64,000 nt of DNA, taken from Azolla caroliniana (taxonomy: Eukaryota > Polypodiophyta). How positions within the stretch are numbered: the first letter of the stretch is position 1; every line of letters starts with the position of its first letter. Positions 40,516 to 51,052 of the stretch are shown here, one piece after another. A program made the translations under genes and the position numbers. The notes beneath the pieces were generated by a model. That model was not told where the DNA came from, made no database searches, and saw only the letters and a list, made by a program, of their open reading frames with translations. The stretch is from contig JBHGNT010000014.1 in the NCBI GenBank assembly GCA_043228905.1, positions 558,001-622,000 on the forward strand. Reading direction: 5' to 3'.

Positions 40516-41340
40516 GTATGCAACCTCAAGATCAAGCAAGCCCGGAGGGATAGTGGGGGACAGTCGCATGACCGGAGGCCTCCGATTGACCAATGATGCA
40601 TGCGGTGCGATGCGATCGGCCACATCAGGAGAGAGTGTGTGGATTTTGCCGAGACACTCAGGAGTAATGTGGTGTACCTATGGAATGGGTGGGTGCATGC
40701 ACGTGAGACCCGAAAACCCCTGGAATTGAATACCGGTCGGGGCGGGATGAAGCGGTTAATAGAAGAAGTCGCAGCATGACTCGTCGAGGCCGTCCATTAC
40801 TCAATGTCGACTGGCATCCGGGTCGGAGGTGATGGCAACCAGAAGGCAAAGGATTCCGGGTTCTAGATGTCGGTGCTCGAAGGTCTCCCCGGCATAAAGA
40901 TAAGGAAGGAGGAAGTGGACCACGCAGAAAGGCGGGTCCGAGAGGTCACTGGATGGGATGATCCAGTCGGAGAAACAACCAAGTTTGTAGAAGCGGCGTG
41001 TCAGAACTACGAGGTTCTAGTGAAGGATAAACAAGCAGGGAAGGGCGGAGGAGCCGAATCCGCCAATCAGTATGAGATGCGGAGCACTCCAAAGAAGAAC
41101 GACACAGGGGGGGTCCGGCGCACAAGAAAGGTCGAAGCCAGCAGGTTACCAGTTGGATACAAAAATAGAAAGAACGAGGGACTTGCAAAAGGTACTCGAA
41201 GAATGGATCCTTGACAGTCGGGTGGAGCTGACTCTGAGAGAAGTACTAGGGATCGCCAAGAAGGAGTTCTACAACTCCATTGTCGACTTGGTAAAGCACA
41301 AGAGGCTAGCGATAGAGCCAAAGCTGGAGAAGCCCGTGTA
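40516..41340 (+). pseudogene. Gypsy I gag second copy (right part) and gag C-terminus
   Basis: Continues the duplicated gag with the knuckle CDAIGHIRREC, then from 40867 VLEGLPGIKIRKEE, EVTGWDDPVGETTKFVEAAC and, in a shifted frame, QKVLEEWILDSRVELTLREVLGIAKKEF. The same sequence in H (EATGWECPVDKNSVYALCQL, FEERILDSRVDFSFRELLGI) lies just before the protease. Function of this conserved region is unknown. Confidence 0.78.
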
Positions 41341-42433
41341 GGTATGAACGACACACTTGGATAACGCGGCCATTGAAGATGAAGTGGCGGAGAGCCACTA
41401 TTTGAGGCCGCACTAGGCAAGGGCAACTACGGAGACTCCAGTTCGGATCGGGAACATTCAGGAACTCGTGATGGCGCTAATAGACCATGGATCCGATATC
41501 AACCTAATATCCATGGATTTCTAAATGCGCGATCAATACCAAACACGGCTAGAGAATACGCGCGACCACATGCACTACGGAGGAACAACACGGGGCATGC
41601 TCGAATGTACGTGTGAAGATCGGCGATTTCGAGATTAATCAGCACTTTTTCATGCAGGACACCTCCTCCCACCCGGTGATTCTCGGCGAACCGTACATTA
41701 CGGCAGCCTGTATGGAGACCAAAGTGTTGGACAACGATTCGGCGTACGCACGGGTGAAAGGCCAAGATGGGCGTCATTCCGTCCAATTTTTGACGATGCG
41801 ACCGAACCACGAGCGTAACCGTGAGTCTCTCAACAACGATGACCGAGAGGATTTTTTGAGAGCACTATCAAGGCGTGGGGCCGCGATAGTCCGGAGACCC
41901 CGGAGAAACCCCACACATGTACCATAGATAGGAAATTTTGGTTCTCCGACATCGGAGGTTGTACTATAACGGGTGTCAGAGACCAGGAAAGGAAGAGGGT
42001 CGAAGAGCATTGAAGGGCGTGCAGTGCCCTTAGCTCCGACGATGAGATCAGCGGTGCCGTGGAGGCGATCTCTTTTGACAACACCCTTGAAGAGATTGGA
42101 ACGGTAACCAAGGAAGGCTTGAACGAAGACCAAGTAATTCCGGTCAGTTCTGTTGAAATGTATTAAGTCATCACGGACTTTGGAGAGATGATTGAATCAG
42201 AGGAGACGGCCCAGGTTCACATCAAGTACAAGACTGTGAACCGGAAGGTGAGGCCGGTTGCGGCTCCCTTGTCAGAGGGCAACGAGGAGCGAATGAAAGG
42301 GGTCGCATCAGACCTGAGTCTACGGAATCCGGTCGGCGTAGGGCACCGGTTCACCGACGAGACGCTACGGGGGCTGAAGATCGGTGGGGATGGCTTCGTA
42401 CTACCGACAGAAGAGGGCCGGTTTCAGAGGATG
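41341..42433 (+). pseudogene. Gypsy I protease and pre-RT region
   Basis: Frames give NDTLDNAAIEDEVAESHY, then LIDHGSDINLI, the aspartic protease with DHG in place of DSG/DTG. Next are VKIGDFEINQHFFMQD, HPVILGEPYITAACMETKVL and SVQFLTMRPNHERNR. After stops come YKTVNRKVRPVAAPL and HRFTDETLRGLKIGGDGFVL at the RT entrance. It is cut by the H 5' LTR. The RT itself does not reappear on the far side. Confidence 0.8.
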
Positions 42434-43081
42434 CTCGCACACTACGTGAAAAATTACATTTTTTGGTTTCTCCGGATAGGATAGGGAGTACCCAGTGAGA
42501 ACCGGAAGGAAGAACCGGTGAGGACCGAAACCGGCAAGGAGACCCGGCAAGAGCCAGATGAAGAAGGCCGATGAGAGTCTCTCACCAGATGAAGAGACAT
42601 ATTTGTAAATAGAAGAAAGTATAAAATTATATATTACATGCATAGGGCAAGATTCGAACCTTGCACCTCCATGTTAATAATGTTAAGCCTTATCATTATA
42701 CTAGCATATTATGAATTTTAAAGTTATACTAAACTTTATCCCATGTAAATATTCTAGACATGCATGGTACAAAAAGTTATTCATGCATAGACACTCGAGT
42801 TAAAAGAAAAGAGGAGATAGAAAGCTAATCATGCACATGCAGTGTGCATGAAAACTAAAGATAGGAAAAGCACTTCCAACACTATATAAGGAAGAGAGAA
42901 AGATGTATAGAGGTTGTTGATTATTTTACAAGGGTTGATTAATATAATATAATCATGGGATCCACGAGTTTGCTAACTATTTTCCTCTCTTAATTTGAGT
43001 ACTCACTATTTTCCTCCTAGTCCAAAACCCCAGTGGTTCCCACCCGACTCACGCAACGATCCGGAGCCGTAAGGCACAACA
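42434..43081 (+). repeat. 5' LTR of gypsy H (5'-truncated)
   Basis: Matches 49514-50272 with internal deletions. A tRNA-like segment lies on the minus strand at 42645-42715. Ends GTAAGGCACAACA. Confidence 0.9.
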
Positions 43082-43085
43082 CAAG

Positions 43086-43103
43086 TGGTGAAACCGACTT
43101 GAA
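43086..43103 (+). other. Primer-binding site candidate of gypsy H
   Basis: TGGTGAAACCGACTTGAA, 4 nt after the LTR, as in element F. Confidence 0.75.
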
Positions 43104-43119
43104 CACGGGTGGCAAGGAG

Positions 43120-44754
43120 ATGGAAAATCAACCGAAGGCTAACAACATGATGATGATGTTCGAGCGGATGCTTCAAGAACAACGTGCGATGTCGGAGATA
43201 GCAGCGGCAGTAGAGCGGCTCGTGCAACGGATCGGGCAATTCAACGGGAAGGACGTATCGCGCTGTCGCGTTGTTACGCGCGTGCGTGGAGAAAGGCGGG
43301 ACCACGGGGGTCTTGGACTAGGGAGCGACGGAGCGTAGGAAGTCGCACTTCACCGTTTTCTGGGGCACCCCTGAAACACACCGGAAGCAGCCGAAGAGAG
43401 AGAGGGAGTGAGAGAGCGTGCTTGACACCGACTCACGCGCGCGCACACACACACGCACACGCACACGCACACACGCCCTCTTGTACAGGAAACGCAGGGA
43501 AGGAGGGGAGCACCCGACACCAACAAGATGCCAATATACATAGACATGCGCAAACGTATATGTATATATATATATGAAGAATACACTCCCGGCTTCGAGC
43601 CGGACCAGGATAGTTTACAACAGTCGTCTGCTGTCAAGCCGCCGTCGGGGAGCTCTCGGGCTCGTTGCGCCGAGCGGGGTCTTGCACAGGAGATAAGCTG
43701 CAGCCAACCCTAAACGAACACGAAGGGGAAGAAGAAGAAGCAGAAGAAACCTAACCCTAAACCTACCGGTATACCCTCTAATCCAAAATGGGCAACCCTT
43801 TTACAAAGGGCGTTCCCTCCCTTTTATAGAACAAGGAGAGGGATGCGTTACAATGTGGGACAAATCCCGACTCTTTGGCGCCATAAAGGCGCCCTTGATG
43901 TTCACACCAAATGTACATGGGTGCGTACACATGCTGCACCCCGCCTATGTAGACAATGTTTCCCGGTTTTCGCCTATGGCCAAAATTCTTCACGACAGCG
44001 CTATCTTCGGGACTACAAGGCGGAAATGATACGATGCGGGATTTCGGAAGGACTGCAAGTGACATCCTTCAATCGGGTAGCTACCGATGGGCTTCAAGCA
44101 AGTATCCACGTGCTACGACAACAAAATCCGATGTGGGAAGCATTTGAAGAGGCGCTAAAGACCACGTTCGCTATCGAGGACTCCTCCAAGTCAACGCGGA
44201 GAGGATTCGAGGATTGGGTAGAAACACAAGACAAGGGGATGGAGGTCCTCGATGTGTTTTCGGCATTCGAAAGTCGGTTCGGGAGGTTGTCTGCGAGAGA
44301 TCAAGCTATCCTCGCACCGGACAAAGTTATCATGTTCTTACAAGCCGTAGACATCCGGGACCGGAAGGATCTTGGAGTGCTTCTAGTGGACACGACTACC
44401 GAGAGTGGCCTCACCGAAACATGGGAAAGCGTGCGGGATATTGTCACGCGATACACAAAGAGGGGGCAATGGCTTGCCAACGAAGAAAAGAGGGTTTCGG
44501 AGCCGATTCCGAAACCGAGATCGGGATTGGAAGACCATCAATCGCGGGCTCGGGAAGCTACGACTGAGAAGGGAATCGACGCAACTACGGTGGAGCAGTT
44601 GCTGAAGGAGATGGAGAATCTAAAAATCGTGATGGTGAAGAAGTTGGATGACCGTCCCACAATTTTCAAGTATATGGACCGTCGATGCATATGGTGCGAT
44701 AGCACCGACCATGATCGGAGGGATTGCGACGAGCACAAGGAAGCGCTACGATAG
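43120..44754 (+). pseudogene. Gypsy H gag, interrupted by a solo LTR
   Basis: Starts MENQPKANNMMMMFERMLQE, a probable coiled coil (LQEQRAMSEIAAAVERLVQR), then NGKDVSR. The solo LTR (43264-43997) splits it. After it the same frame goes on: YLRDYKAEMIRCGISEGLQV, WEAFEEALKTTFAIEDSSKS, MFLQAVDIRDRKDLGVLL, and the knuckle CIWCDSTDHDRRDC, ending EHKEALR at TAG. Role: capsid/nucleocapsid of the virus-like particle. The second of the paired 4-bp GCGC repeats marks where the frame rejoins. Confidence 0.87.
43264..43997 (-). mobile_element. Solo LTR of the F/H-type family inside H gag
   Basis: 734 bp, minus-strand TGTCGTGAAG to AACGCGACA, flanked by a perfect 4-bp GCGC. Contains TATA (TTCTATAAAAGGGAGG), GGTATACCGG, telobox words and a CA/GC-rich microsatellite (43436-43474). 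With it removed, the H gag frame is continuous. Confidence 0.92.
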
Positions 44755-45500
44755 GATCTTATCTACTACGAGGGAAATCGGATTCATTCGATGGACTCTC
44801 GAAAGCCGCTCCAACCGAACTTCCGAAAAGGATAGCGGGAAAGAGCAATTACGCGACAACCGCGAGAATACATGTCGGGGAGTCATTGGGAGCAAAGGTG
44901 TCTTTTTGGCCAGAAGTGCTAGAAAACACCGAGAAAACTGACTCTAACGAGATCCAAAGCACCGCAGAAGGCATCCGGGAAGCTACGGGATGGGAGTGCC
45001 CCGTCGATAAGAATAGCGTATACGCCCTATGTCAATTACATGAGGTATATGTGGACGAGAAGCGGCGACGCACGGAGGATGCAGCTGGACCATCGAAGAC
45101 ACCAGAGAGTTGGAACTCCAACGGAAGAGGGAAAGGAAAAACGATTCCGGCATTCACGCTCGCCTCGGACATCGAGCAACAAACAAACTTGAAAAAGGTG
45201 TTCGAGGAGAGAATCCTTGACAGCCGGGTAGATTTTTCGTTTCGGGAACTACTCGGAATAGCAAAAAAAGAGTTCCATGATCTTCTTGTGGATCTCGTAA
45301 AAAGAAAAAGACAAACTATGGAGGAAAAAGCACCGATGGTGTATGCAAATACCATTCTGATGAACGACACCAAAGTGGAGGACGAGATTCCGAATTCCCA
45401 CTATACAAAGCCACACTGGGCGCGTGCAACTACGGAGACTCCGGTCCGAATCGGCAACATCAAAGAGCCCGTGCTAGCATTGATTGATCACGGATCATAG
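44755..45500 (+). pseudogene. Gypsy H gag/pol junction region and protease start
   Basis: After a TAG and a frameshift near 44835 the frame is open. It reads VSFWPEVLENTEKTDSNE, EATGWECPVDKNSVYALCQL, a Ser/Gly/Lys linker, QQTNLKKVFEERILDSRV, FRELLGIAKKEFHDLLVDL, TETPVRIGNIKEPVLALIDH and GS. The protease motif is DHG, identical in I. A TAG replaces the next codon (Asp or Glu expected), directly behind the active site. Confidence 0.82.
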
Positions 45501-45506
45501 ATCAAT

Positions 45507-45872
45507 TTGATGTCCAAAGAGTTCTACCGGAAGGGGAAGTGGCCTATTAACACCAATTATGGATGGAAGATCCGTGCGGCCACTAAAGCAATGGAAGATC
45601 TATTTGCGGCTTGTCTGAATGTGACGGTGAAGATCGGGGATGTCGAGATCGACCAAAATTTCTTCGTACAAGACGAGGTCTCACACTCCGTGATCCTTGG
45701 GAAACCCTTTATCACGGCATCACGGATGGAGACGAAGGTGCTCGATAGCGGTGCGGCTTTTGAACGAATTTGGAGCCAAAACGGAGGGAAATCCGTCCAA
45801 TTCCTAACGGTGCCGGCAAATCATGAAAGGAACAAGAGAGAGTTCTTGTCCCAAACAAGAATGGATTTTTAG
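45507..45872 (+). pseudogene. Gypsy H protease, C-terminal part
   Basis: MSKEFYRKGKWPINTNYGWK, VTVKIGDVEIDQNFFVQDEV, SHSVILGKPFITASRMETKV and SVQFLTVPANHERNK. ILGKPF fits the second conserved retropepsin element (hydrophobic-hydrophobic-Gly). Continues the preceding frame after the TAG. Confidence 0.82.
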
Positions 45873-45988
45873 AGCGGATTGTTGCGGAGTGGGGAAGTGA
45901 TACTCCGAGAAGCCCTGATACCCCACACAGGAAGAAACCTCTCGGTGCAAAACAAGTACGAATCGGTCCGGATGGGGCATCCACGTAC

Positions 45989-46318
45989 ATGGCCGTAACC
46001 GGAGGAATGAAGAAAGAATACCGAAAAGTGGAGGATAAGTTATGGTCAGCATCAATAATAAAAGAAGACGAAGAAATCGTGGGAATAGTCGAAGAGGTGT
46101 TCTATGGGAGCACACTACAACGGCTTGAAGAGCTCGCGGAAGATACAAGCCAGGGAAACCAGGTAATTCCGGTGGAGTCGGTCGAGATGTACGAGATCAT
46201 TGTGAAAATGGGGTTGGATGCGCTCCCCAAAGAAGAAGCAATAGTAAGTACGAAATACAAGACCGTGGAGAAGAAAGTGAAACCGGTCGCGGGACCGTTA
46301 CCCGCAGATAGCGAATAA
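45989..46318 (+). pseudogene. Gypsy H pre-RT spacer
   Basis: Acidic stretch KEDEEIVGIVEEVFYGSTLQ, then NQVIPVESVEMYEIIVKMGL and KYKTVEKKVKPVAGPLPADS. The same block occurs in I (YKTVNRKVRPVAAPL). Ends at TAA. Function unknown; it links protease and RT. Confidence 0.7.
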
Positions 46319-46360
46319 AAGAGGAAAGAAGTCTCGGGGGATCCGACACTTCGGAAGTCC

Positions 46361-46720
46361 ATGGATATCAGACATGCCTTCACGGATCAGACCCGGAAGA
46401 AACTTCGGATCGGTGGAGGTGGGTTCCTATTAAAGAATGAAGAAGAACGATTTTGTGGGATGCTAGAGCGACATGGGAGAGCATTTGCATTTACATCGAA
46501 AGAAATAGGATGCGCTGACCCGAAGATAGTGGAGCCGATGGTGATCTTCACGATTGACCATGTGCCGTGGAACCAGAAGCCGATTCTGGTGCCACGGGCG
46601 CATATTCCAAAAATCATCGACTTGCTCAAGGAGAAGGTGGTGATGGGGATTCCAGAGCCATCAAATGCTCCATACTCAAATCGATGGTTTACGGTTCCGA
46701 AGAAGAATGGGTCACTCTAA
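46361..46720 (+). pseudogene. Gypsy H reverse transcriptase, N-terminal part
   Basis: FTDQTRKKLRIGGGGFLL, FAFTSKEIGCADPKIVEPMV, IFTIDHVPWNQKPILVPRAH, NAPYSNRWFTVPKKNGSL, then TAA; the next codons FIQDLQPVNKVTIRN continue the RT. One nonsense codon separates the fingers from the palm. Confidence 0.87.
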
Positions 46721-46732
46721 TTTATTCAAGAT

Positions 46733-47935
46733 TTGCAACCGGTGAACAAGGTCACCATCCGAAACTCCGGAGTCGGTCCGATAGTGGACGAATTTGCGGA
46801 AGCATTTGCCGGTTGCACGATATACTCCATCAGAGACCTATACTCCGGATATGACCAATTCCAACTAGATGTGAAGAGCCGAGACATCACTACCATGCGG
46901 ACTCCGATAGGATTAGTCCGGATGTGTACGCTACCACAAGGCGCGACGAACTTGGTCGCACATATGATGAATGCGATGAACAAGGTGCTTCGAGACTGCA
47001 TTCCGGAGATAACGATGTCGTTCCTAGATGACATTCCAATGAAAGGATGCGCGGTAGAAGAAAAAGATGAAACTATGGATGATGGGGGATGCCGAAAGTT
47101 CGTAGTCGACCATATTCACGATTGCGAGAAAGTGCTTCGAAAGTTAGAAGATGTGCACCTAACACTTTCTGGTGAGAAATCGGCATTCGGCCAAGAAGGA
47201 ATATTGGTAGTCGGACATCTATGTGGGCCCCACGGCCGAAGACCGTCACCAACCAAGATCGACGCGATTCAAGCTATGAAAGAAGTATGTGAGTCACAAT
47301 CCAAAGTTCGAAGGTTTCTTGGAGAATGTGCATTCTACCACATATGGATTCCACACTATGCACATATAGCGGACCCACTCTATCACTTGTTGCGGAAGGG
47401 TAAGAAGTTTGAATGGAAACCGGAGCATACCAAAGCCGTGAAGAAGCTCAAGAAATCACTACGGAGGGCAGAAGCACTAAAGAAGCCGAACTATGACCAA
47501 CCGATCATAGTAACGGTTGACACAAGTCCAACCGGAATCGGATGGGTCATCAATCAAGCCGATCCAGAAGGTTTGCGATATCCGATCCGATTCGGAGCAA
47601 AGGTTCTCAACGAAAGGCAATGCAGATATGCACAAGTTAAAAGAGAATTATGGGGATTCGTGTCGGCGATAAAATCGGATCGAGATTATTTGATCGGAGC
47701 CAAAGTAGTGATCGAAACGGATTGTCTTCCAATACTCGGGATGATGCGGTGTTGCACGATACCGGATGTGGCTATGCTAAGATGGATTGCATATGTTAAG
47801 TCGCTTAATCCGGAGGTACGACACATCTCCGGAAAAGACAACGCGGTAGCGGATATGTTATCAAGGGCGCGGTTCGGAGATAACATAACCGAATCCGATA
47901 ATGAAGAAGTTTCCGAAGAATACTTTGCTTCGTAG
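46733..47935 (+). CDS. Gypsy H reverse transcriptase palm to RNase H
   Basis: A 400-residue open stretch. It has VNKVTIRNSGVGPIVDEF, SIRDLYSGYDQFQLDV, TPIGLVRMCTLPQGATNL and the catalytic SFLDDIPMKG (FLDD) near residue 97. An insertion-like acidic loop (EEKDETMDDGG) comes next, then VVGHLCGPHGRRPSPTKIDA and the connection. RNase H reads TVDTSPTGIGWVINQADPEG, YAQVKRELWGFVSAI, IETDCLP and ISGKDNAVADMLSRARF. Motifs look undamaged. It would need an upstream start or read-through to be made. Confidence 0.9.
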   Translation: MQPVNKVTIRNSGVGPIVDEFAEAFAGCTIYSIRDLYSGYDQFQLDVKSRDITTMRTPIGLVRMCTLPQGATNLVAHMMNAMNKVLRDCIPEITMSFLDDIPMKGCAVEEKDETMDDGGCRKFVVDHIHDCEKVLRKLEDVHLTLSGEKSAFGQEGILVVGHLCGPHGRRPSPTKIDAIQAMKEVCESQSKVRRFLGECAFYHIWIPHYAHIADPLYHLLRKGKKFEWKPEHTKAVKKLKKSLRRAEALKKPNYDQPIIVTVDTSPTGIGWVINQADPEGLRYPIRFGAKVLNERQCRYAQVKRELWGFVSAIKSDRDYLIGAKVVIETDCLPILGMMRCCTIPDVAMLRWIAYVKSLNPEVRHISGKDNAVADMLSRARFGDNITESDNEEVSEEYFAS

Positions 47936-47947
47936 CACATATGCCGG

Positions 47948-48450
47948 GTGAACGTAATCCGAGAATTCCGGGAAGAAGAATACGAGGGAGAAAGCTTGTT
48001 GATCGGGAAAGTGCTACAAGAAATTGAGGAATCATCGGACGATAAAGAGAAGAGAGCCGAGATCCGAAGTAAGAAGCGGCAAATCCAAAAGTTTTTCTTG
48101 AACAATGGATTACTATGGAGGGAGCCGAAAAGTTCTTCTTGAAAAGTGGATTACTATGGAGGGAGCCGAAAAGACCGGATGGCATACCACTTCGAGTAGT
48201 CGGGACAAAAGAGCAACGAAACCGGATAATGTCCGAATTTCACGAATCTGATTGGGCTGGACATCGGGGAACATGGGCAACTTTTGTGAAAATCAAACAA
48301 AAATATTGGTGGAAGAACATGTACAAAGATATAGTGGAGTTCACGAAAAGCTGCGAGAAGTGTCAAATCTACTCCGGAGTTCGACACCGAGATGAGTTAC
48401 ATCCGACATTCTCACCAACAATCAACTTCAAATGGATGGTCGATATGTAG
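47948..48450 (+). pseudogene. Gypsy H integrase N-terminal zinc finger
   Basis: An acidic leader (REFREEEYEGESLLIGKVL) and KKRQIQKFFLNNGLLWREPK. The last block is repeated by a 41-bp tandem duplication near 48107-48188, which shifts the frame to RVVGTKEQRNRIMSEFHESD. There the H2C2 finger (H...H...CEKC) reads WAGHRGTW, KYWWKNMYKDIVEF and CEKCQIYSG. Ends at TAG just before the core. Confidence 0.85.
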
Positions 48451-48938
48451 CCATGCCAACCGGGATCGGACAAAAGAAGTACTTGGTGTTAGCTCGGGAA
48501 GATCTCACAAACCAAGTAGAAGGTCGGGGGCTACGGAGGAAAACGTGTTCTACGGTATGCCAATTCCTTTTGGAAGAAGTGTTTTGCAGGTACGGGTGCA
48601 TAGGACAAGTGATTGCGGATCAGGGAGAACTCGACTCTGATAAAGCTAAGGAATTCTTCACTAAACATGGAGTTCGGTTAACACTGACAACAACATACAA
48701 TCCGAAAGCCAACGGGAAGATCGAACGAGGACATAGTCCGATTGTCAAAGCACTTGCGAAGGCATGCGATGGAAGGGTGATGGATTGGCCGCAGATGCTT
48801 CCGTATGCACTATGGGCGGATCGGACGACGCATAGCTCCGTAACCGATTACATGCCGACAGAACTCATGACCAGACAAGCACTGGTAATGCCAACGGAAA
48901 CCGCAATCGCGACATGGACAGTGCTACCGTGGAAGTAA
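48432..48938 (+). pseudogene. Gypsy H integrase catalytic core
   Basis: GIGQKKYLVLAREDLTNQVE, VIADQGELDSDKAKEFFTKH, TTTYNPKANGKIERGHSPIV and DWPQMLPYALWADRTTHSSV give the D, D and E regions of a gypsy integrase. Ends at TAA after LPWK. Confidence 0.87.
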
Positions 48939-48941
48939 GAG

Positions 48942-49513
48942 ATGAGCCAGGAAGAATTACTAGCGGTCCGGATACGACAACTAGAGGGAAGACCGGAAGA
49001 CATAGCGGAAGCAATACGCCGACAACAAGAAGCGCGATTCCAAAATAAAAGTCGGTTCGACACAAAGCACCGACTACGACCGCGGAAGATTGAAGAAGGA
49101 GATTCGGTGATTGTCTACGATAGTAGTTTGGATCATCAACATACAATGATGCGGAAGTTCGCGAAAGGTGGTTCGGGCCATACGAGGTTCGGAAAGTTTT
49201 CGACAACGGAACTTACCGACTATGCGAGTTGGATGGAACGATGCTACGAGTGCCTATAGCCGGGAAACGGGTGAAGATTTTCAAGAAGCGAACTGAAGAA
49301 GAACCCTATGTGATCCTAGACAAGACCGACAAGAAGGAGCAATCGGACGAAGATCGCGGTGATGTGGAAAGCGAGGAAAGTGGATTACAACTCATAGTCG
49401 ACTTAAGGGGAGAATTGGAGGAAGCTTCGGATGAAGGTGAATGGCAAGCATCGGGGACTTCGGCACATACCGGAGGATGTGCGGGTTCGGAGGGGGTGAG
49501 TGTCGTAGTGTAA
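48942..49513 (+). pseudogene. Gypsy H integrase C-terminus with GPY module
   Basis: LLAVRIRQLEGRPEDIAEAI, RFDTKHRLRPRKIEEGD, then after a frame change near 49165 RWFGPYEVRKVFDNGTYRLC and RVPIAGKRVKIFKKRTEEEP, the GPY/F module that ends many gypsy integrases. An acidic tail (EQSDEDRGDVESEESGL) follows. There is no chromodomain. The last codons overlap the conserved pre-PPT block. Confidence 0.82.
49462..49500 (+). other. Pre-PPT block and polypurine tract of H
   Basis: GGCACATACCGGAGGATGTG, then TTCGGAGGGGGTGAG at the LTR border. Nearly identical to the block in F. Confidence 0.8.
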
Positions 49514-50272
49514 TTCGCACACTACGTGAAAAATTACATTTTTGGTTTCTCTGGATAGGATATGGAGTACCCAGTGAGAACCAGAAGGAAGAACCGGTGA
49601 GGACCGAAACCAGTAAGGAGACCCGGCAAGAGCCGGATGAAGAAGGCCGGTGAGAGTCTCTCACCAGATGAAGAGACATATTTGTAAATAGAAGAAAGTA
49701 TAAAATTATATATTAGATGCTTAGGGCAAGATTCGAACCTTGCACCTCCATGTTAATAATGTTAAGCCTTATCATTATACTAGCGTATTATGAATTTTAA
49801 AGGTATACTAAACTTTATCCCATGTAAATATTCTAGACATGCATGGTACAAAAAGTTATTCATGCATAGACACTCGAGTTAAAAGAAAAGAGGAGATAGA
49901 AAGCTAATCATGCACATGCAGTGTGTATGAAAACTAAGATACGAAAAGCATGATGCTAGCATGTGATAAACTTAGACTCTTCCAACACTATATAAGGAAG
50001 AGAGAAAGATGTATAGGGGTTGTTGATTATTTTACAAGGGTTGATTAATATAATATAATCGTGGGATCCACGAGTTTGCTAACTATTTTCCTCTCTTAAT
50101 TTGAGTACTCACTAATACACTATACTCGTGGGATTCACGAGTTTTTCATATCTTTCTTTCTTACAATTTATTTCATATTCTTAATTGCCTTAGAATTTTC
50201 TTTCCTCCTAGTCCAATACCCCAGCGGTTCCCACCTGACTCATGCAACGATACGGAGCCGTAAGGCACAACA
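49501..50272 (+). repeat. 3' LTR of gypsy H
   Basis: 772 bp, TGTCGTAGTGTAATTCG to GGCACAACA. A minus-strand tRNA-like segment lies at 49725-49793, TATA in CACTATATAAGGAAG near 49987. Confidence 0.92.
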
Positions 50273-51052
50273 ACGTGGAGTCAGTCTGAAGGCTGAAGGA
50301 GGCGCTTGTTGCAGCACCGGCCCTACTGAAAGTGGTTTACAGAAAGGGTACCCCGGTTTACGTGATCGTGGACACGAGTCTGACCAGGATTGGATAGGTA
50401 GTCAATTAGGATGACGAAGAAGGCATAAGGTTCCCCATCCTATTAGGAGCAAAAGTATTAAGCAAGCGGCAATGAGGGTATGCCTAGGTTAAACGCAAAC
50501 TTTGGGGTATCGTTTCAGTAGTGAAGGACGACAAAGACTAGGGTTTAGGGTTTAAGTTTTAGCATTTCAGGATAGAGGTAGTAATCGAGATGGACTGCCT
50601 ACCTACCCTAGGTATAGTTTCCGGATGCGCGACTCCGGACCTAGCTATGCTCAGGTGGATCGCATACATCAAGTCCCTAAACCCGGAGATCCGACACATC
50701 TCCGGTAAAGACAACGTCATGGCCGATATGCTTTCAAGAGTGCGGTATGACAACGAGGATGGCATGGTGTGGGAGGACGAAGAAGTCGGCGTGGACTTCT
50801 TCAAGTCGGCTCCGAGATTGAATGAGTTTAACGAAAACTAATATGACAGGGACTGGCTCCGGATAGGCAGATTCTTAAGGACATTGGCACCGGACACGGC
50901 ATGGATGAGGGATGAGGCGAATAGGATCAAGAAGAAGGCGTATCGGTTCTTCCTGCGGAATTGGAGTATATGGAGGCATCCGAAGAAGCGCAACGACAAT
51001 TTGCTCCGCATAGTGTTAAGAAGGGAAGAGCAGGAGAGGTTGTTGACAACGT
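50273..51052 (+). pseudogene. Gypsy I RNase H and integrase start
   Basis: Several frames give TVDTSLTRIG-type sequence, FPILLGAKVLSKRQ, YA-VKRKLWGIVSVV, then from 50590 MDCLPTLGIVSGCATPDLAM and IRHISGKDNVMADMLSRVRY. From 50884 the integrase leader has NRIKKKAYRFFLRNWSIW and VLRREEQERLL. The RT proper is absent because of the H-associated deletion. Cut by a solo LTR. Confidence 0.85.

Larger units (their letters stand above)
42434..50272 (+). mobile_element. Gypsy H, Ty3/gypsy LTR retrotransposon
   Basis: 5' LTR (lacking its first 14 or so bp), primer site, gag, protease, RT, RNase H, integrase, polypurine tract and 3' LTR in gypsy order (integrase last). It is broken by about six stops and frameshifts and by a solo LTR in gag. 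It lies inside gypsy I of the same lineage; between its borders the RT of I is missing, so a deletion accompanied or followed the insertion. The RT has FLDD, and the integrase has an H2C2 finger, D-D-E core and GPY module. Confidence 0.92.
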
